A stretch of 64,000 nucleotides of DNA from Mucilaginibacter sp. (GCF_028288205.1 NZ_JAQBOD010000042.1:61931-125930), one strand, 5' to 3'. Shown: positions 15,965-25,879, counted from the first letter of the stretch. The notes: generated from the letters alone by a model not told the origin. Numbers and translations: made by a program.

Positions 15965-17428
15965 ATGAATAAATTAAGATTTTTAAGCCTGTTGTTAACG
16001 GGTATGCTATTCCTGCTTGTATTAAACACTAATGCAACCGGCAAACCTAAAGGCAAGATAGTAGTTTATCCGGCACCCGCGGGCGAAGTTTTAGACCAAC
16101 GCTATAAAATATCGGTCGTAGGAAAGAACGTTGCGGTTTATACAGCTAAAATAGCTGCCAATGGTACGCCAGATCAGTTTAAAGGAATAGCCGATATAAA
16201 AAATTCTCATAAATATTTTGACACCGCTGCCTTTGCATATTTTGATATGCAGGGTTCGGCAACAGTAACCGTTACCGTTCCTGAAGAGGTTACTTCTGTT
16301 AAAGTACTACCCACATCTTTTGGAGTTAATGCTACTATACATGGGCGCTCCATCTCTTTCGTGGTTTCATCGCCCAAAAACCTTACTATCGAGATAAACG
16401 GCGAATGGGTAAAATCGCTGCACCTTTTTGTTAATCCGATTGAAGCCAATGTGCCCAAAGCCAATGACCGCAACGTAATATATTTTGGCCCGGGTATACA
16501 TACTATAAGCCACCTGGAAATTGGCGATAATAAAACTATTTATGTTGCTGGCGGCGCAATAGTGCGGGCGGTGATAGATTCAAGCGAGAAATACCGTGTT
16601 AATAAAGGCGATGGCATGCGCAATTATTCGCCATCTATATCTTTACGCGGACGGAATATTACCATCCGCGGGCGTGGTATTATTGATGCCGGCGCGTGCC
16701 CTACTCATGCCCGTAACTTATTATTTATACGCGGGCAAAATATAAATGTAGAAGGTATTATCCTGCGGGATGCCAGTACTTGGAACGTTCCTATCCGTCA
16801 ATCGGATAGTGTGACCGTTGATAATCTAAAGATATTTGGCTATCGTGCCAATACAGATGGTATTGACATTTGTAACAGCCGCTATGTAACTGTAAAAAAC
16901 TGCTTCCTGCGTACCATGGATGACCTGATAGTGGTTAAGGCGGATAAGGGCCAGGGCGACGCTAAACACATACTGGCTACCAATTGCGTACTATGGAACC
17001 AGCTGGCCCACGCCCTTAGCATAGGCGCCGAGGTTAGTGATAATGTTGATGATGTGCTTTTTACCAACTGTGATGTAATACATGACAAGGGCCGCGAATG
17101 GTCTATGCGTATTTATCAATGCGATGGCGGCACGATAAGCAATGTGCATTTTGAAGATATCCGTATTGAAGAAGCGCATAAGTTTATTTCTGTATGGATA
17201 GGCCACGCTGTATGGACAAGGCCCGGCGACGGCTTTGGCAAAGTACAAGGCATTAGTTTTAAAAACATAACCGTGCTTGGCGCTCCGCTTACTGTCGACA
17301 TGGTTGGTGCTGACGCCGATCATGCCATAAAGGATATAAGCTTTAAAAATGTAGTAATGAATGGGCAGGCCCTTACAGCCGCGCAGATTAAAGCCAATAC
17401 GTTTGTGAGTGGGGTAGCGGTAGAGTAA
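15965..17428 (+). CDS. GH28-like parallel beta-helix enzyme, divergent catalytic site
   Basis: 487 aa secreted protein with an N-terminal beta-sandwich-like domain (to about 155) and a right-handed beta-helix. GH28 polygalacturonases use NTD, DD, GHG and RIK. Here ANTDGIDI and TMDDLIVVKA keep NTD and DD, but GHG is replaced by SIGAE and RIK by RIY. That suggests a related glycosidase (GH28/GH49/GH110-like) rather than a true polygalacturonase. Convergent with the ExuT/dehydrogenase/isomerase operon, whose substrate it might release. Confidence 0.75.
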   Translation: MNKLRFLSLLLTGMLFLLVLNTNATGKPKGKIVVYPAPAGEVLDQRYKISVVGKNVAVYTAKIAANGTPDQFKGIADIKNSHKYFDTAAFAYFDMQGSATVTVTVPEEVTSVKVLPTSFGVNATIHGRSISFVVSSPKNLTIEINGEWVKSLHLFVNPIEANVPKANDRNVIYFGPGIHTISHLEIGDNKTIYVAGGAIVRAVIDSSEKYRVNKGDGMRNYSPSISLRGRNITIRGRGIIDAGACPTHARNLLFIRGQNINVEGIILRDASTWNVPIRQSDSVTVDNLKIFGYRANTDGIDICNSRYVTVKNCFLRTMDDLIVVKADKGQGDAKHILATNCVLWNQLAHALSIGAEVSDNVDDVLFTNCDVIHDKGREWSMRIYQCDGGTISNVHFEDIRIEEAHKFISVWIGHAVWTRPGDGFGKVQGISFKNITVLGAPLTVDMVGADADHAIKDISFKNVVMNGQALTAAQIKANTFVSGVAVE

Positions 17429-17443
17429 CTCTTCTATTGGGTT

Positions 17444-17650
17444 TTGTTTCACGCGAGGGTGAAACAAATGAAACAAGTGAAACAAGATTTTGGCTTAACC
17501 AATTGAAATACAATAACTTGCCTAAAAGTGGTGAAACAAAATGTAACAACTTATTCGTCAGTATTTTTATGGGTAACTATTGGTTAATTTGTTGGTAATC
17601 AAATTATTGCAAAACGGGTGATTTCTATGTGGTGAAACAAGATGAAACAA
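17444..17650 (+). repeat. Iterated 9-bp motif RTGAAACAA
   Basis: Three head-to-tail units at 17459-17485 (GTGAAACAA, ATGAAACAA, GTGAAACAA), preceded by the inverse TTGTTTCAC at 17444-17452, with further copies at 17531, 17632 and 17642. It occupies most of the 331-bp gap after the GH28-like gene. No coding potential is evident. Confidence 0.6.
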
Positions 17651-17701
17651 CATCGCTGACGATATAGTGCATCACATTCCTCCTATGACGGGTTATATAT
17701 A

Positions 17702-17741
17702 AAAAAGGCGGCCCGAAATTGAAATTCGTGGCCGCCTTTTT
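17702..17741. terminator. Bidirectional rho-independent terminator
   Basis: AAAAAGGCGGCC pairs with GGCCGCCTTTTT around a loop that folds further (CGAAATT/AATTCG). It has T-runs on both strands and lies between convergent genes. Confidence 0.9.
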
Positions 17742-17759
17742 ATGATTTATGCAGGTCGC

Positions 17760-18614
17760 TTACCTGGTCAATCCTTCCAAATACTTCAAACTAACCGGCA
17801 TTTGCGCGTCAATAAATTCCGGCTTGCTTTCGTCTTCAATATAGTAGTATTTGATTTTGGTTTTTCGTGCCGCTTTTAATACAGCCTCCATATCTATCTG
17901 GCCTTCTCCTACTGCAACAAATGTTGCCGATCCGCCACGTTCTAACCCTTTTTTCACGTTTTTAACGTGCATCAATTTAAAACGATCAGGATATTTTTGC
18001 AACAAAGCAACCGGATCCTGGCCCGGCCAGTAAACCCACATTACATCCATTTCGAACGATACATATTTAGGGTCGGTGTTTTTTACCAGGTAATCAAAAA
18101 GCAACCCGTCGCCTAACTCTCCGGCCGGTTTAAACTCAGGACCGTGGTTATGGTAGCAAAAGGTCAAGCCGTTTTCGGCCAATGTTTTACCAAATTTATT
18201 AAAGTCTATCGCGGCTTGTTTAACTACATCAGCGTGCAGATCCTTAAAATCGCCGGGGTGAGGGATAGAGCCTATACGCACAAACTCGGCACCCAAAGCT
18301 TTAGCCTGGGCAATAACTTTATCCATATGCTTGTCCAGGTCGCCATAACCTACACCTATACTGGTACAACGCATTCCGCGTGCATCCAACAAGGCGCGCA
18401 ACTCTTCGGGCGTTTTTTTAAAAAGGTTCGAAAATTCAATATTGGTAACTCCCAGCGATTTAATTTTATCTAAGGTGCCCGGTACATCTTTAGCAAAATC
18501 ATCGCGGTAAGTATAAGATACTACTCCCGGTATATCTTTTAATAGCTTTTTTTGGCCGAATGCAATTGGCGCCAAAAAACTGCTTAGAACAAGGCAAAAA
18601 ATAATTCTTTTCAT
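17760..18614 (-). CDS. Secreted sugar phosphate isomerase/epimerase-like protein
   Basis: 284 aa, signal peptide (MKRIIFCLVLSSFLAPIAFG), then an AP-endonuclease-2/xylose-isomerase-like TIM barrel. Metal-site style segments: CYHNHGPEF, SFEMDVMWVYWPGQDP, MHVKNVK, VGEGQIDMEAVL, YYYIEDES. Export to the periplasm is typical of the Bacteroidota versions that accompany sugar dehydrogenases. Last gene of an operon with the PQQ-type dehydrogenase and the ExuT-like transporter (35-bp gap). Likely epimerises or cleaves an oxidised (keto) sugar; inference. Confidence 0.8.
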   Translation of the reverse strand: MKRIIFCLVLSSFLAPIAFGQKKLLKDIPGVVSYTYRDDFAKDVPGTLDKIKSLGVTNIEFSNLFKKTPEELRALLDARGMRCTSIGVGYGDLDKHMDKVIAQAKALGAEFVRIGSIPHPGDFKDLHADVVKQAAIDFNKFGKTLAENGLTFCYHNHGPEFKPAGELGDGLLFDYLVKNTDPKYVSFEMDVMWVYWPGQDPVALLQKYPDRFKLMHVKNVKKGLERGGSATFVAVGEGQIDMEAVLKAARKTKIKYYYIEDESKPEFIDAQMPVSLKYLEGLTR

Positions 18615-18649
18615 AATTGGTTTATATTATAGTAGGTTAAATTTACAGA

Positions 18650-20944
18650 TCAATTGGTTTTTAACGAGGGATCAAGCTCATCCATAGTGAATGATTTTTC
18701 CCTTTTACTATATTTATTACGGATGTTTGATACGTCGTCGACAATGATCCTGCTGCCATTGTTGTTCCACGCGTGACGAACGTAATTTAATATCTGCACA
18801 ATATCATCGTTGCTAAAATCTTTGTTATCGGCAAAGCCCGGCATTTCGCCACCTATCTCGGGTGCTTTATATAAATGCCCTTTTACCATAACCGGGCCGG
18901 ATAATCCTTTTAAAATTATGGATATCAATACCTCTTTACTCCCATTTATTATTTCCGATCCGTTAAGCGGCGGGGCAAGTGATGGTATACCATTGCCATC
19001 TTCGCCATGGCAGGTTTTACAAACCGTATTAAAAATAGCCGCACCTTTAGGGTATAACTTTGCCAGGATTTTAGGATCGCTATTGCGTTTGGCTTCGTTC
19101 ATAGCGGTAATAACCCGTAATATGCGTTTGTTTACGGCCATACTGGTATCGGGCACTATGGCTTCAACCCGTTTCTGAAAGGCTTCTTCCCTGTTTTGCA
19201 GGTTGCTTACAATGGCATCGGCAACAAATAGATTTTTAGGGTATTTTTTGGCAAGGCTCAATAGGATATTATCAGCCGCTGCTTTGTCAAAAGGCTGTAT
19301 GGCATTGGTTGCAAACGCTACATACGGCGCGGCAATGGTGTCATTTTTAGCTACATTTTGCTCAAACGCGCTGGCAAATTGTTTATAGTTGCTTTTATTG
19401 ACAACCGATGGAGAGACCGTTATGGCCTGCATACGGATATTCCAGGTTGGCGATTGCAGCAAGGCCAAAACCTCGTCGGTTTTTATCTGGCCCATACCCT
19501 CTAATGTCCATAAGGCATGGGTAACTAAAAACACATTGGTCGATTTTATAGCCGCCTGCAAAGCCGGTATAGCTGCTGCTGGTTTACTGTCAACCAATAT
19601 TTGTTGTGCCTGGTCGCGTACATAACCGTTAGGACTACCCAGCAAGGCTACAAGTTTTAAAGGGTCGTCCGGGAAAGTTACGCTAACCAGTTTTTTACCG
19701 GCCGGATAAACTTTATACAAGCGACCGCATGATAATGGCTTGGTCAGATCGCGTTTTTTTATCTCTTGTTTCAGGTAAGCGCTCAAATAGGTTCTGTGCT
19801 GAATAATACCACGGTACATATCTACAATATATAACGCGCCATCCGGACCATCATACAAACTTACCGGGCGGAAACGCTCATCAACACTGGCTAAAAACTC
19901 GCGGCCATGATATGCCTCACGGCCCTTTACCACATTGCCGTTCTCGGCCAGTATATCGCGCTTAATTAAGTTGGCCGATGGTTCGGCAACAAAAGCATTA
20001 AAATCGTAAGCCGGGCCAAATAGTCCGCCGCGATAGATCATCGGTCCGCAAGCGGCTGTAAAATTGGTTAGCCTTAAGCTATCATCTAATACCCCCTTCA
20101 TATAACCGCGGTTAACACCCGTTGTCGGTCTTATCGGGAAAGTGCGGTTATCAGCAACGGTACGCTCGCTATAGCCCGCTACATTACGTTGGTTTTTATT
20201 ATTCAACCCCAATCCCGGCGGGAAGTAATCGCCAACCAGGTTGGTTGAGTTATCGTTGGCATACATGCGGCCCACATTATCCTGGGTAATGCCCCATTGT
20301 CCCTTTTCGTGCGCTTTTTCTGTCAGCCATTTATCGCCCATTTTGCGATAGCGCTTTGGCGAGTTGGCATTGTATATCCAGTTGTCCAACCCGCGATATA
20401 ATCCGTTTGATGAATGCTCTACGTTACCGCCATCGGTATATTTGCTGTCTATTAATGTCTTTTTAACCGGCTTGTCGTTTTCCAATTTATAGTACCATAG
20501 GTAGGGTGGCTCGGCTACTAATATGCCATCTTCAACCAAACAAAAAGCGCGAGGCATAACCAGCGAGTCTATAATTACCTTGCGGTCATCCATCACCCCA
20601 TCACCGTTTTTGTCAGACAGCATAACCACTTTGGCGCTTGGCACATTTTCGCCATTACCTAAGGTGTCGGGCATATAATCTTCCATTTCTAACACCCATA
20701 TCCGGCCTTTCTTATCAAACATCATAGCTACCGGCGAGCTTATTAGCGGCTCGGCCGCTATCATTTTTATAGCCATGCCCGGCTCTAATTTCATTTTACT
20801 GATAGATTGATCAGCCGGCACTACCGGCGACGAATTAGGATCCGCCGGCGGCGGATTATTCATCACAATAAGTTTGTGGGTTGTACACTGGTACAAAACC
20901 CCAGCGGCCAGTATTAATAAAACTATATAAATATACTTTTTCAT
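18650..20944 (-). CDS. Membrane-anchored PQQ-dehydrogenase-like protein with HEAT repeats and cytochrome c
   Basis: 764 aa from the ATG at 20944 (MKKYIYIVLLILAAGVLYQC, atypical lipobox with Gln before Cys20); a longer frame reading into the MFS gene is unlikely. Domains: a six-bladed propeller (about 50-420; GRIWVLEMEDYMP, GPDGALYIVDMYRGIIQ), HEAT-like repeats (about 450-570), and a C-terminal cytochrome c with CKTCHG heme site and distal Met in EMPGF. This is the PVC-type heme-binding/'membrane-bound dehydrogenase' family, thought to oxidise sugars or alcohols in the periplasm. Middle gene of the operon. Confidence 0.88.
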   Translation of the reverse strand: MKKYIYIVLLILAAGVLYQCTTHKLIVMNNPPPADPNSSPVVPADQSISKMKLEPGMAIKMIAAEPLISSPVAMMFDKKGRIWVLEMEDYMPDTLGNGENVPSAKVVMLSDKNGDGVMDDRKVIIDSLVMPRAFCLVEDGILVAEPPYLWYYKLENDKPVKKTLIDSKYTDGGNVEHSSNGLYRGLDNWIYNANSPKRYRKMGDKWLTEKAHEKGQWGITQDNVGRMYANDNSTNLVGDYFPPGLGLNNKNQRNVAGYSERTVADNRTFPIRPTTGVNRGYMKGVLDDSLRLTNFTAACGPMIYRGGLFGPAYDFNAFVAEPSANLIKRDILAENGNVVKGREAYHGREFLASVDERFRPVSLYDGPDGALYIVDMYRGIIQHRTYLSAYLKQEIKKRDLTKPLSCGRLYKVYPAGKKLVSVTFPDDPLKLVALLGSPNGYVRDQAQQILVDSKPAAAIPALQAAIKSTNVFLVTHALWTLEGMGQIKTDEVLALLQSPTWNIRMQAITVSPSVVNKSNYKQFASAFEQNVAKNDTIAAPYVAFATNAIQPFDKAAADNILLSLAKKYPKNLFVADAIVSNLQNREEAFQKRVEAIVPDTSMAVNKRILRVITAMNEAKRNSDPKILAKLYPKGAAIFNTVCKTCHGEDGNGIPSLAPPLNGSEIINGSKEVLISIILKGLSGPVMVKGHLYKAPEIGGEMPGFADNKDFSNDDIVQILNYVRHAWNNNGSRIIVDDVSNIRNKYSKREKSFTMDELDPSLKTN

Positions 20945-20973
20945 GTGTATTGACTTAATGACTTTAATAATGG

Positions 20974-22260
20974 TTATAAGTTTAAAGGCTTCATGGTTGA
21001 TGTAAGCCGGTGAATAATGAGCCATGAAATACTATATGCCAACGCGCACATAATAAATATAATGTTATAGCCGGCACCTATATTACCTAATGTTACATAA
21101 TGATCTAATAATACGCCAACAAACAACTGAAACAGTGCCGATGCCAGTGAGCCGGTCATCCCACCCATACCCACTACTGAGCTTACTGCTTTTTTAGGAA
21201 CAATGTCTGACACAACTGTAAATATATTAGAGCTCCATGCCTGGTGCGCGGCCATAACCAAGCCAATAACTGCAACCGCTATCCAAATATTAGTTGTATA
21301 GCGCACCAGTACAATTGGCAGCACTACAATAGCCGCTATTAATAACGTGGTTTTACGGGCCTTTAATACCAGCCATCCTCTTTTTATTAATGCCGATGAT
21401 AAATAACCGCCGCCTATGCTGCCAATAGTAGTTGCCCCATAAATAGCAACCAGTTCCAAACTTGGCTTTTTAAGATCGAGGTGATACACTGATGCAAAAT
21501 AAGACGGCAGCCAAAACAAAAAGAACCACCACACAGGGTCAGTAAGCGCTTTGGCTGATATAAACACCCAGCTTTGTTTTACACTTAACAGCTTGCTCCA
21601 TTTTACAGGCTTTTCGTTTTCTCCGTCACCGGGTTCGTTATCGCTATGTATATAATCAAACTCTTCTTTACTTAATCTTCTTTGGCGTGATGGTATCTCA
21701 TAAAATATCAGCCACAATACCAGCCATACAAAGCCTATAGCGCCGGTAATTAAGAAAGCAAGGCGCCAGCCATAAATGGCCAATATTAACGGAACTAAAA
21801 TTGGAGCTATGACGGCACCAACACTTGTGCCCGAATTAAATATACCGGTAGCCAAAGCTCTTTCTTTTTTCGGGAACCATTCGGCAGTGGCTTTTACTGC
21901 CGCGGGGAAATTTCCGCCCTCGCCCAGTCCCAACAATGACCTTACCGCGCCAAACCCGAAAGTGGTATTAACAATAGCGTGTAGCATGGCGGCAATACTC
22001 CAAACAACAATGGAAATGGAATAGCCTATTTTTGACCCGATACGATCTATAAACCCTCCAAAAACTACATAGCCTAACGCATAACAAGTAGTAAAAGCAG
22101 CTACAATATAGCCATAGTCGGATTCTGTCCATTTAAAAGCAGCTTCCAGCGTTGGCTTAAGTAAGCCAATAATCTGCCTGTCAATATAATTAATAGTAGT
22201 AGCAAAGAAAAGAAGGGCACAAATAACCCAGCGGTAATTTGTAATTACGGGTTTACTCAT
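20974..22260 (-). CDS. MFS transporter, ExuT/hexuronate-type
   Basis: 428 aa, 12 hydrophobic helices. RWVICALLFFATTINYIDRQ and the loop motif GLGEGGNFPAAVKATAEWFPKKERA are typical of the anion:cation symporter branch that imports hexuronates and related acid sugars. First gene of a three-gene operon with a periplasmic dehydrogenase and isomerase, so the load is probably an oxidised sugar product. Confidence 0.88.
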   Translation of the reverse strand: MSKPVITNYRWVICALLFFATTINYIDRQIIGLLKPTLEAAFKWTESDYGYIVAAFTTCYALGYVVFGGFIDRIGSKIGYSISIVVWSIAAMLHAIVNTTFGFGAVRSLLGLGEGGNFPAAVKATAEWFPKKERALATGIFNSGTSVGAVIAPILVPLILAIYGWRLAFLITGAIGFVWLVLWLIFYEIPSRQRRLSKEEFDYIHSDNEPGDGENEKPVKWSKLLSVKQSWVFISAKALTDPVWWFFLFWLPSYFASVYHLDLKKPSLELVAIYGATTIGSIGGGYLSSALIKRGWLVLKARKTTLLIAAIVVLPIVLVRYTTNIWIAVAVIGLVMAAHQAWSSNIFTVVSDIVPKKAVSSVVGMGGMTGSLASALFQLFVGVLLDHYVTLGNIGAGYNIIFIMCALAYSISWLIIHRLTSTMKPLNL

Positions 22261-22667
22261 TTATAGCTGTTTACTAAAATACAATTTAGGTTTGGGCAAT
22301 ATTGGTTTTAATCAGACAAATAAACCCGAATTTTTTAATAAAACCCTAAATATCCGCCATCAATCACTAAATATATTTACGCAATCGTTTTCATAACAAT
22401 TCTTTTACTTAAAAAAGGCCATGAATAGGTTGTTAATTATAATTGATTTGTAGGCAGCCCCGGCGAAAAACATTCTTGTTCAATAATAGCTATCAATAGC
22501 GTTGGATTACGATCTAAACCATTTAAATTGGCCAAATAAATCTTGCATTGGATTATGCTGCATGAAAACGCCTCCACGGGCAATATTATAAGTTTAAAAG
22601 AATTATAAAAATATCGACCACCTATAATGAGAAAAGGCAGGGAGAAATATTACGAGAATATAACTAA
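22261..22667. other. Intergenic region, divergent promoters
   Basis: 407 bp between divergent genes for the ExuT-like transporter and phosphomannose isomerase. AT-rich; I see no gene, no terminator and no convincing operator here. Confidence 0.5.
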
Positions 22668-23756
22668 ATGAAACCATCAGAAACTATACTAAAACTATTA
22701 AATAACCGGGTAGTACGTTCTTACACCGGCGGTAAGCTTATTGAACAGTGGCAAGGCCTAAATAACCCTGCTGATAATGATAAACCTGAAGAGTGGCTGG
22801 CATCAGTAGTAGAAGCGCGCAATAAAAACTATATCCCTGGTGAGGGTTTAAGCACTGTATTAATGCCTGATGGCTCAACGGCAAAACTTATCGACCTGAT
22901 AAAAGCCGACAGCGAAGGTTTTTTGGGTGAGGAACATGTGGCTAAATATGGCGTACATACTGCGGTGTTGACCAAGGTACTGGATGCCGCAGTTCGGTTA
23001 TCTATCCAGGTGCATCCTACAAAAGCTTATGCCAGGGACTATTTTAAATCAGACTATGGCAAAACCGAGGCCTGGTATATTATGGGTGGCAGAGAGATAA
23101 ATGGCGAGCCGCCTTATGTGCTGATTGGGTTTAAACCCGATGTAACCAAAGCGCAATGGAAAAAATATTTTGACGAGCAGGATATTGACGGCATGATAAA
23201 CGCCCTGCATAAATTTTATGTACAGCCCGGCGATGTGTTTTTAATTGAAGGTGGCCTGCCCCACGCTATTGGCAGTGGCTGTTTTTTGATAGAGATACAG
23301 GAGCCTACCGATTATACCATGCGGGTAGAACGTAAAACATTTGATGGCAGCACATTGCCGGATATGCTATGCCACCAGGGCGTTGGTTTTGATGCCATGC
23401 TGGATTGTTTTACTTACGAGGGGCTATCTAAATATGACACATTAAGAAAATATGCCAAACACCCGGAGCCTGTTGTTTTAGAAGATGGCACTACGGTTAT
23501 TAAATTAATAACCGATGCTGATACTGCTTGTTTTCAAATGGATAAGTTGATTATCCCCGACATTTATCAATTGGATGATGACTCATTTAAAACGCTTATT
23601 ATTTTGGCTGGCGAGGGCTGGTTTGTGCACGGCGGCGAAACCATAGAGGTTAAACAAGGCGACACTTATTTTTTGCCTGCGGATGTGGGTGAGGTACATA
23701 TTGAAAACAGTGGTGCTGATGATTTAGAAATTATTGCTTGTTATCCACCCCAATAA
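22668..23756 (+). CDS. manA: Mannose-6-phosphate isomerase, class I
   Basis: Zinc-dependent interconversion of mannose 6-phosphate and fructose 6-phosphate. 362 aa with the zinc-site motif LSIQVHPTKAYA (Gln/His pair), KTEAWYIMGG, GLPHAIGSGCFLIEIQEPTDYT and the C-terminal cupin part. Length and motifs fit the short bacterial class I enzymes. Monocistronic, closed by the terminator at 23926-23960. Confidence 0.9.
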   Translation: MKPSETILKLLNNRVVRSYTGGKLIEQWQGLNNPADNDKPEEWLASVVEARNKNYIPGEGLSTVLMPDGSTAKLIDLIKADSEGFLGEEHVAKYGVHTAVLTKVLDAAVRLSIQVHPTKAYARDYFKSDYGKTEAWYIMGGREINGEPPYVLIGFKPDVTKAQWKKYFDEQDIDGMINALHKFYVQPGDVFLIEGGLPHAIGSGCFLIEIQEPTDYTMRVERKTFDGSTLPDMLCHQGVGFDAMLDCFTYEGLSKYDTLRKYAKHPEPVVLEDGTTVIKLITDADTACFQMDKLIIPDIYQLDDDSFKTLIILAGEGWFVHGGETIEVKQGDTYFLPADVGEVHIENSGADDLEIIACYPPQ

Positions 23757-23925
23757 ACCCGATATAATACGGTACCCTTGTTTATGAGACCAGAGCCAAA
23801 TAAAAAGTGGGGATATAATAACAAAATAAAAAGTAACGCCCACCGGCGTGGGCGATGAGATACCATACGCAATATCTGGGCAGCAGGCGAACGGAAATAA
23901 ATTAAAAACAATCACCTTTTATACT

Positions 23926-23960
23926 AAAAATCCGCCCCGAATTATCGGGGCGGATTTTTT
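23926..23960. terminator. Bidirectional rho-independent terminator
   Basis: A 15-bp perfect stem with ATTA loop (AAAAATCCGCCCCGA and its complement). T-runs occur on both strands; it serves manA and the convergent hypothetical gene. Confidence 0.92.
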
Positions 23961-23972
23961 AGTGAGCCTATA

Positions 23973-24332
23973 TTACACCGGGTTAAGTACTTTTACCCTT
24001 AGGTTGCGCAATTTTATAAGGAGGCGAAATACCTCGCTATTCATAAGCTCCAATGGTGGTCGCTTGGTATACTTAAGCTCAACTGTGGTTATTACTTTAC
24101 TTAGCTCATTAAGTATAGATGCCTCTAATGGCAAATTGTTATCTAATTGTTCAGCATCATTAACACCGGAAGTTTTACTCAAAAAGTAATTACTTTTATT
24201 TAGCCGTATACCATATATCAATTTATTATTAGGCTCTTTAGTAATATGATTAATAGTAAAAAAATAAGTCTGGCTGTTAATATTTGCCTGTATCATGCTG
24301 TTAGTTCTTAAGGTAAACTGGGGGAATTTCAT
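23973..24332 (-). CDS. Hypothetical protein
   Basis: 119 aa from ATG 24332 (MKFPQFTLRTNSMIQ). An in-frame TTG at 24362 would add ten residues. No signal peptide and no family I recognise. Mixed alpha/beta composition with a basic C-terminus (RLLIKLRNLRVKVLNPV). Bounded by a strong terminator downstream, which supports it being a real transcription unit. Confidence 0.55.
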   Translation of the reverse strand: MKFPQFTLRTNSMIQANINSQTYFFTINHITKEPNNKLIYGIRLNKSNYFLSKTSGVNDAEQLDNNLPLEASILNELSKVITTVELKYTKRPPLELMNSEVFRLLIKLRNLRVKVLNPV

Positions 24333-24461
24333 ATAATTCTTTTTTACGTTAAAAAGCAACAAGGTCTATTATATATAATCAGACAACTAGTATGCCAGTG
24401 TGGCACCTATAGGTTGTAAATCAAACAGGCAGTATAGAAAGTTTCTAATTTAGGACAGTTA

Positions 24462-25595
24462 TTAGTTGCTTAAAGCCAATAGGTTACCTATTTCCATAGC
24501 GGTACGCACCAGATTTGTGTGCGTATTCTTTAATGCGGTAGCTAAATCTGTGGGTTCAATATTAATTGAGCGAAGCATGTCAAAGTGTTGATTTAATGCT
24601 TCACTATACACTATGGCCACTTTTCCGGCCAAACCAATTACCTTCAAACCCCGTCTCTTAGCCAAAGCAGCCACCACAGCAGGGGCCTTTCCTTGTAATG
24701 TTTGTTCGTCAATACTACCCTCGCCGGTAATTACAATGTCGGCATTTTGCAAAGAAGCTTCAAAACCGGTAAGTTCTAAAAAATGCGTCGCGCCACTTAC
24801 CAGTTTGGCATTTAAAAAGGCATGCAACCCGGCTGCTGCTCCGCCGGCAGTACCGCCATATTGAATATGCGTTATATCTTTTCCGGTTTCCTGTAGTGCT
24901 ATGGCTGCAAATTTTTTAAGCATGGCACCAAGCTTTACCACATCAGCAGCTGTTGCGCCTTTTTGCGGACCAAATACCGCGGCTGCCCCATCGGCACCTA
25001 ATAGCATATTATCAACATCGCATAAAATAGTTATATCGCAAGCAAAAACACGTTTATCTAAAGGACCAATATCAACCATGGCCAGGTCAATGAGCTGAGC
25101 CGGAACAGGGGTCAGCTCCCGGCCATCTGTATCATAAAATAACATACCCAGCGCACTTAATATACCCGCACCCCCATCCACTGTTGCCGAGCCGCCCATG
25201 CCAATTATAATTTTATCTGCCCCTTTATCTAATGCCTGTTTAATAAGCTCCCCCGTTCCGGCGGTGTTGGCTAACATAGGGTTTAATTCGCCTGGCTTTA
25301 GCAAGCGCATGCCTGACGCATCGGCCATTTCTATTATTGCAGTGCGGCTATTGTCAACCCATCCAAATGTTGCTGTTATTTCGCGCCCCAATGCATCATG
25401 CGCCGGGACGGAAATTATTTGGCCATCCAGGTGTTTTATAATTAAACTACCCGTGCCATCGCCACCATCACCCACCGGAAAAAGCCGGCAGGTGCAATTA
25501 AGATCGCTTTGCTGCAGTCCTTGTGCTATGGCCTCTGCAACACCTTGCGCGTCAAGACTGTTTTTAAAAGCGTTTGGAGCGATCAATACATTCAT
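24462..25595 (-). CDS. Glycerate kinase (GlxK/GarK type)
   Basis: 377 aa, ATP-dependent phosphorylation of D-glycerate. Family segments: APNAFKNSLDAQGVAEAI, FPVGDGGDGT, ADASGMRLL, GMGGSATVDGGAG, CDVDNMLLG, FGPQKGA, VITGEGSIDEQTLQGKAP. Works in glyoxylate/hydroxypyruvate-to-glycolysis flow, which would connect with the hydroxyacid dehydrogenase at 12359-13318. Monocistronic. Confidence 0.92.
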   Translation of the reverse strand: MNVLIAPNAFKNSLDAQGVAEAIAQGLQQSDLNCTCRLFPVGDGGDGTGSLIIKHLDGQIISVPAHDALGREITATFGWVDNSRTAIIEMADASGMRLLKPGELNPMLANTAGTGELIKQALDKGADKIIIGMGGSATVDGGAGILSALGMLFYDTDGRELTPVPAQLIDLAMVDIGPLDKRVFACDITILCDVDNMLLGADGAAAVFGPQKGATAADVVKLGAMLKKFAAIALQETGKDITHIQYGGTAGGAAAGLHAFLNAKLVSGATHFLELTGFEASLQNADIVITGEGSIDEQTLQGKAPAVVAALAKRRGLKVIGLAGKVAIVYSEALNQHFDMLRSINIEPTDLATALKNTHTNLVRTAMEIGNLLALSN

Positions 25596-25836
25596 ACCAG
25601 CTAAATTAAGGCTAAAAGCCGGTACTAACTAATGCGTTAAGCGCACCAGCGAATTGCGAACAAGAATTATGGCTAAAGTGGCCGCTGTGACCGTCCTGCA
25701 ATAATTTACCATTTAAACGGCAAGCCCCTTAATCATATTAAACATGCGCTTGATGCTTAATTTTAAATCGCTAAACACGTTAATTTTTGAGTTAGATTAT
25801 TTAACATAGTTGATTTTCAGCCAATTACAATTTTTA

Positions 25837-25879
25837 GTGTACCAGGGTGTACCCAAGTGTATCAACGTGTACCTGGTAC
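25837..25879. promoter_or_regulatory. Helically phased 10-bp repeats with flanking inverted repeat
   Basis: Four consecutive 10-mers start with GTGTA: GTGTACCAGG, GTGTACCCAA, GTGTATCAAC, GTGTACCTGG (25837-25876). The outer edges also form an inverted repeat (GTACCAGG 25839-25846 / CCTGGTAC 25872-25879). One-turn phasing suggests cooperative protein binding on one DNA face. It lies in the 434-bp gap 25596-26029 behind the molybdoenzyme gene and upstream of the glycerate kinase gene; otherwise that gap shows nothing. Confidence 0.45.

Noticed and set aside
17459..17650. Repeats considered as a CRISPR array
   Set aside because: Units are 9 bp, irregularly spaced, and there are no cas genes in the window.
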